Of a stretch of DNA of 5,972 bases, positions 4,850-5,972 are shown one piece after another. The position numbers and the translations under genes are program-made. The stretch is taken from assembly GCA_023621895.1 (NCBI GenBank), contig JAMOAF010000656.1, positions 1 to 5,972 on the forward strand, written 5' to 3'. The DNA comes from Planctomycetota bacterium. GTDB taxonomy: Bacteria > Planctomycetota > Planctomycetia > Pirellulales > Thermoguttaceae. Under the pieces are notes generated by a model. That model was not told the DNA's origin. It was given only the letters and a program-made list of their open reading frames with translations, and did no database searches. Numbering within the stretch: position 1 is the stretch's first letter; each line of letters starts with the position of its first letter.

Positions 4850-5972
<1,123 letters not shown>

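Overview
The window is GC-rich bacterial DNA and most probably comes from a planctomycete (Pirellulales-like). This rests on four things: a secreted M28 peptidase with tandem PDZ domains, a GroEL ending in GHGGPHDMY instead of a GGM tail, a TrpB2-type tryptophan synthase beta chain standing alone, and a block of AGCTTGGGAACCAGG-type repeats of a kind I associate with planctomycete intergenic DNA. The taxonomic call is an inference from content, not from a marker gene.

Layout, left to right. (1) Positions 1-354, minus strand: the first 118 codons of an unrecognised protein that runs off the left edge. It carries a GHQPQMFHPG motif distantly like the GGQQAGL motif of BshC-type proteins. Its ATG overlaps the stop codon of the next gene by one base and has a good Shine-Dalgarno sequence. 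(2) 354-1163, minus: a family 2 (DPM1-like) glycosyltransferase. The two genes form a tightly coupled pair. (3) 1164-1436: intergenic, with a possible -10 box almost touching the glycosyltransferase ATG, a small hairpin, and six copies of a short repeat, two of them forming hairpins. (4) 1437-3026, minus: a secreted M28 zinc aminopeptidase with two PDZ domains. (5) 3027-3309: a divergent intergenic region with a near-consensus promoter for the peptidase, a weaker promoter for the gene to the right, and a highly foldable leader. (6) 3310-4665, plus: trpB2, complete, with its PLP lysine, catalytic glutamate and phosphate-binding loop. (7) 4666-4849: a convergent intergenic region with a perfect 9-bp hairpin and a strong 13-bp terminator whose loop holds an 11-G run. 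(8) 4850-5972, minus: the C-terminal two thirds of GroEL, cut by the right edge.

The genes do not form one pathway: an envelope/glycan or unknown pair, a secreted peptidase, an amino-acid enzyme and a chaperonin sit side by side. I found no mobile element, CRISPR array, tRNA or rRNA. The least explained items are the truncated GHQP protein coupled to the glycosyltransferase, the trpB2 leader folds and the repeat block.
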